NCBI RefSeq assembly: GCF_019218285.1
Contig: NZ_JAHUZG010000001.1
Location: 248,001-312,000, forward strand
Source: Antarctobacter sediminis
GTDB lineage: Bacteria; Pseudomonadota; Alphaproteobacteria; Rhodobacterales; Rhodobacteraceae
Reading direction: 5' to 3'
DNA: 64,000 nt
Shown: in pieces, positions 55,961-64,000 of the stretch
How positions within the stretch are numbered: position 1 is the stretch's first letter
Layout: every line of letters begins with the position of its first letter
Notes under the pieces: model-generated
What the model was told of the DNA's origin: nothing
The model's input: the letters and a program-made list of their open reading frames with translations, nothing else
Databases searched by the model: none
Translations under genes and position numbers: made by a program

Positions 55961-55996
55961 AGGCCCCCGGCAGAATGCTGTCGGGGGCCTTGTTTA
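55961..55996 (+). terminator. intrinsic terminator between the two OmpA-family genes
   Basis: GGCCCCCG-G-CAG pairs with CTG-T-CGGGGGCC around AATG (one mismatch), followed by TTGTTTATT. Confidence 0.8.
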
Positions 55997-56183
55997 TTGG
56001 GGGTCGGGAATACCTCCGTTGCCCGAAACGGCCTGTCAGGGTTTGATGACGCTGCGTCACAGGAATACGTGGCTCCCGAATTTCAAGGGGCTGGCGATCC
56101 ATCAAGGGACCATGCCGCCCGCCGCCACCGGCGCACCAAAGACTTTCCCGTCCGTCTAGCCTTTGCTGGAAAGGAATTGCCCA

Positions 56184-57851
56184 ATGAAACGCTTCCTCCT
56201 CGCCACGGCCGCGCTCGGCGTGCTGACGGCGTCTCTTGCCGGGCCGGCAGCGGCCCAGAATTTCGACCTGAAACAGCTGTGCAACCCCGCGCTGGGCATC
56301 AAATGCCCGCCCGCGACCGGAACCCTGCGCCGTGTGCCCAAGGCCAAGACCGCGCCCAAGGTCATCGTACAGCAACCCAAAGCCACGGTGCAGCCGCCCA
56401 AGAAGGTGGTGCGCGTGCCCAAAAAGACCGTGCAGGTGCCGCAGGTCATCGTGACCCCGCAAAGAAACAAACCCGCGGTACAGGTCATCATACCCAAGAA
56501 CGTGTCGCCGCAGGTCAAGGTGCCGAACGTCCAGATCGTTCGGCCCAAGGGCAAGACGCCGACCATCAAGCTGCCGACGCAGACCGTGCGTCCGGGGGCA
56601 AAGGTGCCCGGTGTCCAGATTGCCGTCCCGCCCAAGGGAAAACAGCCTGCGATCAAGGTCGCCCCGAATGGCACGCTTGTCGTCAAGCCCGGGCAGGTGG
56701 ATCTTGGGGCCCTGCGGGACCAGTTGGCGAAGGATCTTGTCACTGGCAAACCCGGCGCCCTGAGGGTGACACCCCGGCCCGGGGTCACGATCCGCATCCC
56801 CGAAGGCAACATCGACCTCGGCTCCAGCCAGCGGCAGGCCGATATCGTGGCCTTGCGGGACGTTGCCAAGGTGGCCGCGGCGGTTGGCCTTGTGGCGGGC
56901 GGGGTCAAGATCCTTGACCGGACCCTGACCGATGAGGATGTGCGCCGCTCATCCGAGGATTTTGCGCGCGTCGCAACCCAGATCGGTGCCCGCACGGGTA
57001 CGCTTGATTTCCGCAACGTGGATCTTGGCAAGGTGTTGCAACGGGGAGACCGCGTCATCACCAACAGCGGCGACCGGATGGTAGTGCAGAACAACGGCGT
57101 GATGCGTGTGCTGCGCAATGACGACGTGCTGCTGAATCGCCCCGGGACGAATGTGCAGACCTTCCAGTACAAGGATGGCTCGACCCGAAACCTGATGATG
57201 TACGAAGACGGAACACAGGTTGAAACTGTCCGGGCACCGGATGGCCGCGTGCTGCGCCGGTCGTCGATTGCACCGGACGGCACAGAGGTTGTGTTGTTCG
57301 ACGATACGCGACCGACCGAACAGGTCCATGTCAATGAGCTGCCCGAGCTGAAGGGACCGACTGTCGTGGCCTATAACAGCGACAGCGACGTGAACGGGGC
57401 GCTGGGCGCGGAAACCAATGTCGAGGCCGGACGTCAGTTCTCGCTGGCACAGGTGCGTGACATCGAGGCCGTGCGCAAGATGGCACCGGGCATCAATATC
57501 GACACGATCCACTTTGCGTCGAACTCGGCTGCGATCCGCCCCGAAGAGGCCGAAGAACTGGCCGCACTGGGCTATGCGCTGCTGGAGGCCATTGCGCTGA
57601 ACCCGGGCGAGGTCTTTCTGATCGAAGGGCACACCGACGCGCGCGGGCACGAGGCCTATAACCTGTCGCTGTCAGACCGCCGTGCAGAATCCGTGGCGCT
57701 GGCCTTGATCGAATACTTCGGCGTCCCGCCCGAAAATCTTGTCCTGCAAGGCTATGGGGAAAGTGATCTGCTGGTGCGGACAGATGCCGCCGAACAGGCC
57801 AACCGCCGTGCCGCCGTCCGCCGGATCACGCCCCTGTTGACCGACATCTGA
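56184..57851 (+). CDS. OmpA-family protein with basic Lys/Pro/Val-rich linker
   Basis: The 555-residue protein has a signal peptide (KRFLLATAALGVLTASLAGP, cleavage after AAAQ), a basic linker of repeats such as VRVPKKTVQVPQVIVTP and VPNVQIVRPKGKTP (about residues 45-170), a hydrophobic helix VAAAVGLVAGGVKIL, the same middle block as its neighbour (RRSSEDFA, GDRMVVQNNG, LRNDDVLLNRPG), and a C-terminal OmpA domain (NIDTIHFASNSAAIRPEEA, IEGHTDARG). I chose the ATG giving MKRFLLATAALG; an upstream start would add seven residues. Confidence 0.92.
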   Translation: MKRFLLATAALGVLTASLAGPAAAQNFDLKQLCNPALGIKCPPATGTLRRVPKAKTAPKVIVQQPKATVQPPKKVVRVPKKTVQVPQVIVTPQRNKPAVQVIIPKNVSPQVKVPNVQIVRPKGKTPTIKLPTQTVRPGAKVPGVQIAVPPKGKQPAIKVAPNGTLVVKPGQVDLGALRDQLAKDLVTGKPGALRVTPRPGVTIRIPEGNIDLGSSQRQADIVALRDVAKVAAAVGLVAGGVKILDRTLTDEDVRRSSEDFARVATQIGARTGTLDFRNVDLGKVLQRGDRVITNSGDRMVVQNNGVMRVLRNDDVLLNRPGTNVQTFQYKDGSTRNLMMYEDGTQVETVRAPDGRVLRRSSIAPDGTEVVLFDDTRPTEQVHVNELPELKGPTVVAYNSDSDVNGALGAETNVEAGRQFSLAQVRDIEAVRKMAPGINIDTIHFASNSAAIRPEEAEELAALGYALLEAIALNPGEVFLIEGHTDARGHEAYNLSLSDRRAESVALALIEYFGVPPENLVLQGYGESDLLVRTDAAEQANRRAAVRRITPLLTDI

Positions 57852-57869
57852 TCCGGAAAAAACCTCCCG

Positions 57870-57901
57870 GACCCGGCGCAAAGATCCTGCGCCGGGTCTT
57901 T
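57870..57901 (+). terminator. intrinsic terminator after the second OmpA-family gene
   Basis: GACCCGGCGCA pairs with TGCGCCGGGTC around AAGATCC, followed by TTTG. Confidence 0.78.
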
Positions 57902-57965
57902 GCATGTGCGTGGCACAGCATCTGCCAAGGCCCCGGCGGCACGGGTTGTCCGGACTGTGGCCAAT

Positions 57966-58409
57966 TCAGTCGACGAGGATCCCGTCAGTGACAAAAACTG
58001 CGCGATAGGTTTCGCTGCTGTCGTCGAAATTGAGCGTGCCGCGCACGGTGATCTTGGTGGCCTCGGGCACATCGGGCATCGGGCGCTTCATCATGACTTC
58101 CAACGAGGGACCATAGCCGTTTTGTCCGCAAAAGGGACAATCGGCCGGATCGGGCACCAGCAGGAAGGTCGACACATAGGCCTGCGCCTCGACCGGGACG
58201 TAGTAACCGGTGATCTGGAACCCGTCCTGCATGGCCCGCAGGTCGTCGGGAATGATCTTGGCCACCGACCATGTGGTTTCAGTCTCTGTCTCTTCGTATT
58301 CGATCGACTGGATCAAATCCCACGGATCAGGCTCTGCCGAGGCCGGGCAGGCCGCAGAGAGACAGGTGGTGGCCGCATGGAAAGCGGCAAAGAGGTGGAT
58401 CATGCTCAT
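57966..58409 (-). CDS. exported DUF3299-like protein
   Basis: The 147-residue protein has a signal-like N-terminus (MIHLFAAFHAATTCLSA) and a domain reading FQITGYYVPVEAQAYVSTFLLVPDP in two parts, then CPFCGQNGYGPSLEV and VRGTLNFDDSS. This resembles DUF3299 periplasmic proteins that are sometimes linked to lipoprotein or metal transport. The CPFC pair may bind a metal or be redox-active. ATG 58403 is an alternative start two codons downstream. It stands alone. Confidence 0.62.
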   Translation of the reverse strand: MSMIHLFAAFHAATTCLSAACPASAEPDPWDLIQSIEYEETETETTWSVAKIIPDDLRAMQDGFQITGYYVPVEAQAYVSTFLLVPDPADCPFCGQNGYGPSLEVMMKRPMPDVPEATKITVRGTLNFDDSSETYRAVFVTDGILVD

Positions 58410-58541
58410 GGGCGCAATATACGCCCGGCGCAGCGCAGAGACCATGCATCACGTGCAACATGGCCCCACCATCGGCAAACTATTGCAGGGCACAACAGGC
58501 GGGGGCCGATCCGTAAGACGGGTCCGCCCCTGCCGAGTCGA

Positions 58542-60149
58542 TCAGACCATCATTTCCTTGGTCGCCGACAGGTGGACGTCCGGGTAGTCGCGTTCGATCC
58601 GGTCGATGTCCCATTGCAGGCGCGTAAGGTAGACCACATCGCCATCATGGTCATAGCTGATGTGCTGTTTGTTGGCGTTGATGAACTTTTCAACCGCGGC
58701 CTTGTCGCCGGTCACCCAGCGCGCCGAGGTGAACTGAGAGGCGTCGAACCGGACCGGCAGACCGTATTCCAGCTCGATCCGGCTGCCCAGCACCTCGAAT
58801 TGCAGCGCGCCCACGACGCCGACGATAAAGCCCGACCCGATCATCGGCTTGAACACCTTGGCCGCGCCTTCCTCGGCGAATTGCATCAGCGCCTTTTCCA
58901 GGTGCTTGGCCTTCATGGGGTCGCCCGCGCGCACCGATTGCAGCAGTTCCGGTGCAAAGGACGGGATGCCCGTGACCTTCAGCGCCTCACCTTCGGTCAG
59001 CGTGTCGCCGATGCGCAGCTGGCCATGGTTCGGGATGCCGATGATGTCACCGGCCCATGCCTCTTCGGCCAGTTCGCGGTCGGATGCCAGGAACAGCACC
59101 GGGTTCGAAATGGCCATGGGCTTTTTCGTCCGCACATGGGTCAGCTTCATGCCGCGGTTGAAATGCCCCGAGGCGAGCCGGACAAAGGCCACGCGGTCGC
59201 GGTGCTTGGGGTCCATGTTGGCCTGCACCTTGAACACGAAGCCGGCCACCTTCTTTTCCTCGGGGGCGATTTCGCGCGGGCTGGCCTTTTGGATCTGCGG
59301 CTCGGGGCCGTAGGTGCCGATGCCATCCATCAGTTCCTTGACGCCGAACGAATTGATGGCCGAGCCGAACCAGATCGGCGTCATGTGCCCTTCGAGCACC
59401 GATTGCGGGTCCAGCTTGGGCAGCAGTTCACGCGCCATCTCGACCTCTTCGCGGAGCTTCTCCAACAGGTCGGCAGGAATGTGATCCTCCATCCGGGGAT
59501 CGTCCAGACCTTCCAGCCGGATCGATTCTGCCACCTTGTTCCGGTCGGCGCGGTCCATCAGTTCCAGCCGGTCGTTCAGCATGTCGTAGCAGCCAAGGAA
59601 ATCCCGGCCCATGCCGATGGGCCAGCTGGCGGGCGTCACGTCGATCGCCAGGTTTTCCTGGATTTCGTCGATGATCTCGAAGGTATCGCGCGCCTCGCGG
59701 TCCATCTTGTTGCAGAAGGTCAGGATCGGCAGGTCGCGCAGGCGGCAGACCTCGAACAGCTTTTGCGTCTGGCTTTCCACACCTTTCGCACCGTCGATCA
59801 CCATGACTGCCGCGTCCACCGCCGTCAGCGTGCGGTAGGTGTCCTCGGAGAAGTCCGAGTGGCCGGGCGTGTCGACAAGGTTGAACCGGAAATTGCCGAA
59901 GTCAAAGGACATGGCCGAGGCCGAAACGGAAATCCCGCGGTCCTTTTCCATCTGCATGAAATCCGAACGCGTGCGCCGTGCCTCACCCTTGGCGCGCACC
60001 TGTCCCGCCATCTGGATGGCACCGCCATACAGAAGGAATTTCTCCGTCAGGGTCGTCTTGCCGGCGTCCGGGTGCGAAATGATCGCAAAGGTGCGGCGGC
60101 GGGCGATTTCCGCGGGCAGATCGGGGCGGTTCGAAGGTGCGTCCAACAT
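58542..60149 (-). CDS. prfC: peptide chain release factor 3
   Basis: RF3 is the GTPase that releases RF1 and RF2 from the ribosome after termination. The 535-residue protein has the G1 motif SHPDAGKTTLTEKFL, the G3 motif DTPGHSDFSEDTYRTL, NKMDR and the RF3 C-terminal domain (VGVVGALQFEV). I chose the ATG giving MLDAPSNRPDLP; the longer frame reaches back through the promoter region. Confidence 0.96.
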   Translation of the reverse strand: MLDAPSNRPDLPAEIARRRTFAIISHPDAGKTTLTEKFLLYGGAIQMAGQVRAKGEARRTRSDFMQMEKDRGISVSASAMSFDFGNFRFNLVDTPGHSDFSEDTYRTLTAVDAAVMVIDGAKGVESQTQKLFEVCRLRDLPILTFCNKMDREARDTFEIIDEIQENLAIDVTPASWPIGMGRDFLGCYDMLNDRLELMDRADRNKVAESIRLEGLDDPRMEDHIPADLLEKLREEVEMARELLPKLDPQSVLEGHMTPIWFGSAINSFGVKELMDGIGTYGPEPQIQKASPREIAPEEKKVAGFVFKVQANMDPKHRDRVAFVRLASGHFNRGMKLTHVRTKKPMAISNPVLFLASDRELAEEAWAGDIIGIPNHGQLRIGDTLTEGEALKVTGIPSFAPELLQSVRAGDPMKAKHLEKALMQFAEEGAAKVFKPMIGSGFIVGVVGALQFEVLGSRIELEYGLPVRFDASQFTSARWVTGDKAAVEKFINANKQHISYDHDGDVVYLTRLQWDIDRIERDYPDVHLSATKEMMV

Positions 60150-60225
60150 GCGCGCGGATATAGGCGAGCGGCGAGGCCGGGGCAATGCGCAAGACGCGCG
60201 GCGCAGCGCGTACCGGTCTGCTGTC

Positions 60226-60271
60226 TTGTTCCTGTCACAGAGCTGCGCTAAGGTGAACATAGAGTGAACAT
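60226..60271 (+). promoter_or_regulatory. candidate promoter with GTGAACAT direct repeats
   Basis: TTGTTC (60226-60231) and TAAGGT (60249-60254) are spaced 17 bases. GTGAACAT occurs twice, at 60253-60260 and 60264-60271, one helical turn apart and covering the likely transcript start, as a repressor site would. Confidence 0.4.
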
Positions 60272-60288
60272 TTTAGGGAGGAAGCGCG

Positions 60289-60660
60289 ATGTTGTTGAGA
60301 GAAATTGCAGAGGAACTGGTTGCCGGCTGCCGCGAAGGGCGTGAGTTGGAAAACCTCGACAAGATCTATGCCGCAGATGCCGTTTCGGTCGAGGCGATGC
60401 CGATGGACGGCGCGGACAGCGCTGAAACCCACGGGATTGAGGGCATCAAGGGCAAGCACGCCTGGTGGTCGGCCACTTTTGAGGTGCTGGACGGTACGGT
60501 CGACGGACCGTTCCTGCACGGTGATGACAGCTTTGCCGTGATTTTTGAAATGAAGGCAAAGCACCGCGAAAGCGGCGAGGTGAGCGATATGAAAGAGGTC
60601 GCGATCTATTCCGTCGCTGACGGCAAGATCGTGCGCGAGGCGTTCTATTACACGATGTAG
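60289..60660 (+). CDS. SnoaL/NTF2-like small protein
   Basis: The 123-residue protein looks like an NTF2-fold protein: an N-terminal helix pair (LLREIAEELVAGCREG), the turn KIYAADAVSVEAM, the family-typical GIEGIKGKHAWW and the C-terminal strand pair YSVADGKIVREAFYY. Such proteins may be isomerases or ligand binders. The AGGGAGGAAG ribosome site is strong. It has its own promoter-like region with direct repeats and ends 6 bases from the Hint-domain gene on the other strand. Confidence 0.8.
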   Translation: MLLREIAEELVAGCREGRELENLDKIYAADAVSVEAMPMDGADSAETHGIEGIKGKHAWWSATFEVLDGTVDGPFLHGDDSFAVIFEMKAKHRESGEVSDMKEVAIYSVADGKIVREAFYYTM

Positions 60661-60666
60661 GCGGGC

Positions 60667-61677
60667 CTAACCCCCGGATGACTTGCGCAGGACATCCGTG
60701 GCGTCGGGCCGTGCCAGCAGGTGCTCTTCGACCTCCAGTGCGCGGGGATCGCTACGGCGATGGCCGGGCAGCAGGTCGGAGAGTTCAAGATCCTTTGGCA
60801 GCGCGGCGCGGGTGCGTGTGTCCACCAGCATGGATTCGGCGGCAATTCCTTCGGCGTATATGATCTGATGCGTGTCAAAAAGCATCTGGTAGTAATCGAC
60901 AAAGCCGCCCTTGCGGCGGGCCACGGTATCCCCGTTCACAAGGTGCCGCGCCCGCACCAGCAGTTCGGCGCGTCCCGCACCAAGGTGGTCGCGGCGCTGG
61001 TAGATGAAAAGCCGATGATCAGGAGACACCAGCAGATCACGGGTATTGTTCAGCACACCCTCGCGGATGCAAATCGGGGCAAAGGCACCTACGGCGCGGA
61101 CGGTCTGATGGCCGATCCAGCGGATCGGCTGGGGACCATCGTCGCGGGTCAGGATGCGGTCGCCGACCTTCAGATCCTCGACGGGGCATTGGGCCCCGCT
61201 GGCAAGGGTGATCATGGTTCCGGCTGTAAACGAGACACAGGCCACCTGCGCATAGCGTTGCAGCGCCGCCTCTTCGTCAACGCCGACCAGAACGTAATCG
61301 GCCCGCGCCTTCATCGGTGCCAGCGGCAGCAGATAGACCTCGGCCGCGTTGCCTTCGTCGTCAGTTTCCACCAGCACCAGCGCCTCGGTCGTCTGGCCAT
61401 CGCCGGACATGAAAGTCACGCAACAGTCAAGGTGCAGGTCCGCGCCGGGATCGCCAAGGGCGCTGCCCTCGGCCACGCGAAACGGCGGGGCGGGCCCTGT
61501 CACCACTCCCAGCGGTTTCAGGACCGCCAGTGGCGACAAACGGTAGACATCGTCGTGCACAAGCTCTTCGGCAAAGCCGATCGGATCGCCAAGATTGGCA
61601 CCGTTCACCACCCGCAGCGCATCGGCGCGGTAGACCTGAAGGCTTTGCGTGGCGCGGGTTTGGTCCGATTGTGGCAT
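60667..61677 (-). CDS. Hint-domain-containing protein
   Basis: The 336-residue protein has an N-terminal part of unknown function and a Hint module of the Hint_2 type from about residue 148: VSFTAGTMITL, CPVEDLKVGDRILTRDDG, QPIRWIGHQTV, LLVSPDHRLFI and ARHLVNGDTV. Most family members have Cys where this protein has Ser in SFTAGT. Such proteins in Rhodobacteraceae are often secreted and Ca-binding-repeat linked, but no such repeats are present here. I chose the ATG giving MPQSDQTR; the frame stays open far upstream across the next gene as a shadow. Confidence 0.82.
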   Translation of the reverse strand: MPQSDQTRATQSLQVYRADALRVVNGANLGDPIGFAEELVHDDVYRLSPLAVLKPLGVVTGPAPPFRVAEGSALGDPGADLHLDCCVTFMSGDGQTTEALVLVETDDEGNAAEVYLLPLAPMKARADYVLVGVDEEAALQRYAQVACVSFTAGTMITLASGAQCPVEDLKVGDRILTRDDGPQPIRWIGHQTVRAVGAFAPICIREGVLNNTRDLLVSPDHRLFIYQRRDHLGAGRAELLVRARHLVNGDTVARRKGGFVDYYQMLFDTHQIIYAEGIAAESMLVDTRTRAALPKDLELSDLLPGHRRSDPRALEVEEHLLARPDATDVLRKSSGG

Positions 61678-61809
61678 GAAACTTTCGCACTGAGGTGACG
61701 GCTGGATAGACGCTGTCGCCCATTGTATGCCAGCACAATGTGTCTTCAAATGGCCCGGAAGCCGGTGTTTTGTCGGCGGAGGGGAAACAAGGAACAGGGA
61801 GCCAGGAAC

Positions 61810-62589
61810 ATGGATCTGGGAATTCGCGGCAAACGGGCGCTGGTCTGTGCCTCTAGCAAGGGGTTGGGACGCGGCTGCGCCGAGGCACTTGCCGAGGCAG
61901 GGGTGGATCTGGTTATGAACGCCCGCGGCGCCGAAGCGCTGGAAGAGGCGGCGCAGGATCTGCGCGATCGTTACCAGGTTTCGATCAAGACCGTCGCCGC
62001 CGACATCGTGTCCGAAGAAGGCCGCGCACGGGTGCTGGAAGAGGCTGGCGACGTGGACATCCTTGTCAACAATGCGGGCGGCCCGCCGCCGGGCATGTGG
62101 TCGGATTGGGGCCGCGAGGATTTCATCAAGGCGCTGGACGCCAACATGCTGACACCCATCGCGCTGATGACCGAGCTGATGCCCAAGATGATCGACAAGG
62201 GATGGGGCCGGGTGGTCAACATCACCTCGGTTTCGGTCAAGGCACCAGTTGCGGTTCTGGGCCTGTCGAACTCGGCCCGGACCGGTCTGACGGGCTATGT
62301 GGCGGGCACCTCGCGGCAGGTGGCCTCCAAGGGCGTGATCATCAACAACCTCCTGCCCGGCATTCATGACACCGACCGCGCCACCGCGCTGGACACCGGT
62401 GTGACCAAGGCCAAGGGGATCTCGATGGATGAGGCCCGCGCCGAACGCGAGGCGACCATCCCCGCCGGGCGCTATGGCACGCCGGAGGAATTCGGCAAGA
62501 TGTGCGCCTTCCTCTGCTCGCAGCACGCGGGTTTCATCGTCGGCCAGAACATCCTGCTGGATGGCGGCGCAAGCAACATGACGATGTAA
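61810..62589 (+). CDS. atypical short-chain dehydrogenase/reductase
   Basis: The 259-residue protein has the SDR fold with LVCASSKGLGRGCAEAL, LVNNAGGPPPG and ITSVSVKAPVAVLGL. The YxxxK catalytic pair is absent: the aligned region reads SNSAR. It belongs to the known group of FabG-like SDRs with this change. The C-terminal part (PAGRYGTPEEFGKMCAFLCS, GQNILLDGG) is normal for the family. I chose the ATG giving MDLGIRGKRALV. Confidence 0.88.
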   Translation: MDLGIRGKRALVCASSKGLGRGCAEALAEAGVDLVMNARGAEALEEAAQDLRDRYQVSIKTVAADIVSEEGRARVLEEAGDVDILVNNAGGPPPGMWSDWGREDFIKALDANMLTPIALMTELMPKMIDKGWGRVVNITSVSVKAPVAVLGLSNSARTGLTGYVAGTSRQVASKGVIINNLLPGIHDTDRATALDTGVTKAKGISMDEARAEREATIPAGRYGTPEEFGKMCAFLCSQHAGFIVGQNILLDGGASNMTM

Positions 62590-62593
62590 GCCG

Positions 62594-63733
62594 ATGGCGC
62601 GCGGACCGGACGGGCAGGGTGGCGGCGCGGGGTTTTCCCTCGCCGACCAATTGTTCAACGCTGACAGCCTGCGCGATCTAGCGCAGGACTACGCGGTGCT
62701 GCCCGCATTCGATGCCGCGCGCTTTCACGCCGAGGCGCTTGGCGGACTCGACGGGCGCGGGTTGCTGGAACGGCTGGACTGGATCGCCACCTGTGTCGAA
62801 ACGCAGTTGCCCGCTGATTTTCCGGCCATGGCCGAGGCGCTGGAGGCTGCCTTGCCCGATCCGCTGGACCCGTCGCTAAAGGACGATGATTTCGGGCGCT
62901 TTATCCATGCGGTGCCCGGAATACTCGCCGTGCGGCACGGGTTGGAGGATCATCCCGACAGGGCGCTGGATCTGCTTTATGAGGCGACCAAGCGCTTTTC
63001 GATGGAATTCTACATTCGTCCATTCTTGAACCGCTGGCCCAACGAAACGCTGGCGCGTCTGGATCTGTGGGCGGGGGATGAGAACTATCACGTCCGCCGC
63101 CTTGTCAGCGAAGGCACGCGGCCCCGACTGCCCTGGGCGGCGAACATCGCGCTGGACCCGGCGGTTCCCTTGCGTTTTCTGGACAGGCTGCACGCCGATC
63201 CGACACGCTATGTCACGCGGTCGGTGGCGAACCACATGAACGACCTGTCCAAGGTGATGCCGGACCGTGTCGTGGATCGCCTGCGCGATTGGCAGGCCGC
63301 CGGTCGGCAGGATGTCAAGGAAATGGACTGGATCACCCGCCATGCGCTGCGCACGGCGGTCAAACGTGGCGAACGCGGCGCGCTGGACCTGCTGGGCTAT
63401 CGCCCCGGCCATGTCGCGGCACGGATCGAGGGACTGCCTGACGGGCTGCGCATTGGCGAGACCTTGCAGTTCGACGTTGTGCTGAGCGGCGACGAAGCTT
63501 TGCCCGTGCTGGTGGACTACCGCTTGCGGTTTGCACGCCCGAACGGCAGCGCGGAAAAGGTCTTCAAGCTCAAGACCGGCAGTCTGACGCCGGGCAAGCC
63601 GCTGACACTCCGGAAGAAACACGTGCTGAAGGGCAATGCCACCACGTACAAGCTGCACCCGGGGCCGCATCGGATCATTGTGCAGGTGAACGGTCAGGAC
63701 GTGGCCGAGGCCGGGTTCGACCTTTACGCCTGA
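62594..63733 (+). CDS. HEAT-like DNA alkylation repair-type protein
   Basis: The 379-residue protein carries the pattern of AlkC/AlkD-like HEAT-repeat proteins: FYIRPFLNRWPNETLARL, then WAGDENYHVRRLVSEGTRPR and LPWA, followed by helical pairs (RFLDRLHADPTRYVTRSVANH, DLSKVMPDRV) and a C-terminal beta-rich domain. AlkD-like enzymes remove alkylated bases. The start lies 4 bases after the SDR stop, so the two are probably co-transcribed. The last 10 bases overlap the M48 gene from the other strand. Confidence 0.8.
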   Translation: MARGPDGQGGGAGFSLADQLFNADSLRDLAQDYAVLPAFDAARFHAEALGGLDGRGLLERLDWIATCVETQLPADFPAMAEALEAALPDPLDPSLKDDDFGRFIHAVPGILAVRHGLEDHPDRALDLLYEATKRFSMEFYIRPFLNRWPNETLARLDLWAGDENYHVRRLVSEGTRPRLPWAANIALDPAVPLRFLDRLHADPTRYVTRSVANHMNDLSKVMPDRVVDRLRDWQAAGRQDVKEMDWITRHALRTAVKRGERGALDLLGYRPGHVAARIEGLPDGLRIGETLQFDVVLSGDEALPVLVDYRLRFARPNGSAEKVFKLKTGSLTPGKPLTLRKKHVLKGNATTYKLHPGPHRIIVQVNGQDVAEAGFDLYA

Positions 63734-64000
63734 TCCCAGCGTGCCTCCAGCACTTCCAGCGCCTTGATGCGCTCGCTGGTCTTGGGGTGTGACATCAGCC
63801 ATGCGGGCATGGCACCGGACCGCGATTGCGTCAGGTCTTCCAGTTTGCCGAACAGGGTCTTTTGCGGACCGACCCCGATGCCCGATTTGACCAGCAGCGC
63901 AGCGGCATAGGCGTCTGCCTCATATTCGTCCGAGCGCGACAGACGCGCGGCCAGAAGTGAGGCAAGACCGTTTGCGATATAGACGCCGACGCCCGGCAGA
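63724..64000 (-). CDS. M48 family metallopeptidase, C-terminal part (5' end outside window)
   Basis: The minus-strand frame is open to the window edge and ends with TAA at 63724-63726. The 92 visible residues include SRSDEYEADAYAAALL, in which the glutamate is the expected third zinc ligand of M48 peptidases, and SHPKTSERIKALE, typical of their C-terminus. The HExxH part would lie beyond the window. It is convergent with the HEAT-like gene. Confidence 0.88.
   Translation of the reverse strand, partial: LPGVGVYIANGLASLLAARLSRSDEYEADAYAAALLVKSGIGVGPQKTLFGKLEDLTQSRSGAMPAWLMSHPKTSERIKALEVLEARWDQA

Noticed and set aside
54207-56462. 751-residue minus-strand frame across the first OmpA gene
   Set aside because: It is antisense to an OmpA gene with signal peptide and full motif set, and it crosses a terminator.
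57900-60251. 783-residue plus-strand frame opposite prfC
   Set aside because: prfC has all GTPase motifs on the minus strand; this frame is its shadow.
61678-62658. Upstream extension of the Hint-domain gene to 663 residues
   Set aside because: The extension lies antisense to a well-supported SDR gene and adds no domain.

Overview
The window is a GC-rich, gene-dense piece of an alphaproteobacterial chromosome. Its content points to the family Rhodobacteraceae, probably the Roseobacter group: trkH-hfq-hflX, an RNase E with a large acidic insert and a C-terminal GWW motif, the alr-mlaE-mlaF-radA-cvpA string, pyrE/pyrC near dnaB, and Hint-domain and DxDEF glycosyltransferase proteins. No rRNA, tRNA, CRISPR array, prophage or insertion sequence was recognised. 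Many genes overlap their neighbour by 4 bases (ATGA or GTGA), so much of the window is arranged as translationally coupled operons.

Layout, left half. 1-2994 holds trkH (cut by the window edge), hfq and hflX. 3046-10150 holds a P-loop kinase, a phosphotransferase coupled to a penicillin-acylase-like hydrolase, a 3-hydroxyisobutyrate-dehydrogenase-type enzyme and a hybrid histidine kinase. 10151-14088 is rne with a long leader and a strong terminator. 14496-19323 holds TusA, CcdA, an alpha/beta hydrolase coupled to a cytochrome P450, and a class I fructose-bisphosphate aldolase behind a LacI-type operator. 19530-20838 holds a secreted Gly/Tyr-rich protein and a YafY/WYL regulator. 21024-23587 is tatABC plus a DUF815 ATPase, facing the opposing surE-pcm-nlpD group (23605-26269).

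Middle. 26405-29448 holds an SDR enzyme and several small proteins. purF, cvpA and radA lie at 29445-34268, with an inserted winged-helix/hydrolase fusion on the opposite strand. alr-mlaE-mlaF-(4 TM protein)-pqiA-like runs from 37983 down to 34488 and is separated from radA by a 140-bp palindromic element. cobS, dnaB, pyrE and pyrC follow; pyrE and pyrC are separated by a CadC-like TPR regulator and a divergent HExxH protein.

Right half. 45030-51238 is a tightly coupled minus-strand cluster of three DxDEF glycosyltransferases, one of them fused to a degenerate sulfotransferase-like domain, with a separate sulfotransferase and an alpha/beta-hydrolase-like protein. I regard this as the best candidate for an undescribed surface-modification system. 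It is divergent from a MoxR-VWA chaperone pair (51407-54210), with two doubtful small ORFs between moxR and the VWA gene. Two tandem paralogous OmpA-family proteins follow (54309-57851), one with an acidic linker and the other with a basic one. The window ends with a DUF3299-like protein, prfC, a SnoaL-like protein, a Hint-domain protein, an atypical SDR, a HEAT-like repair protein and the end of an M48 peptidase gene.

All functions are inferred from motifs and remembered family patterns; no database search was run.
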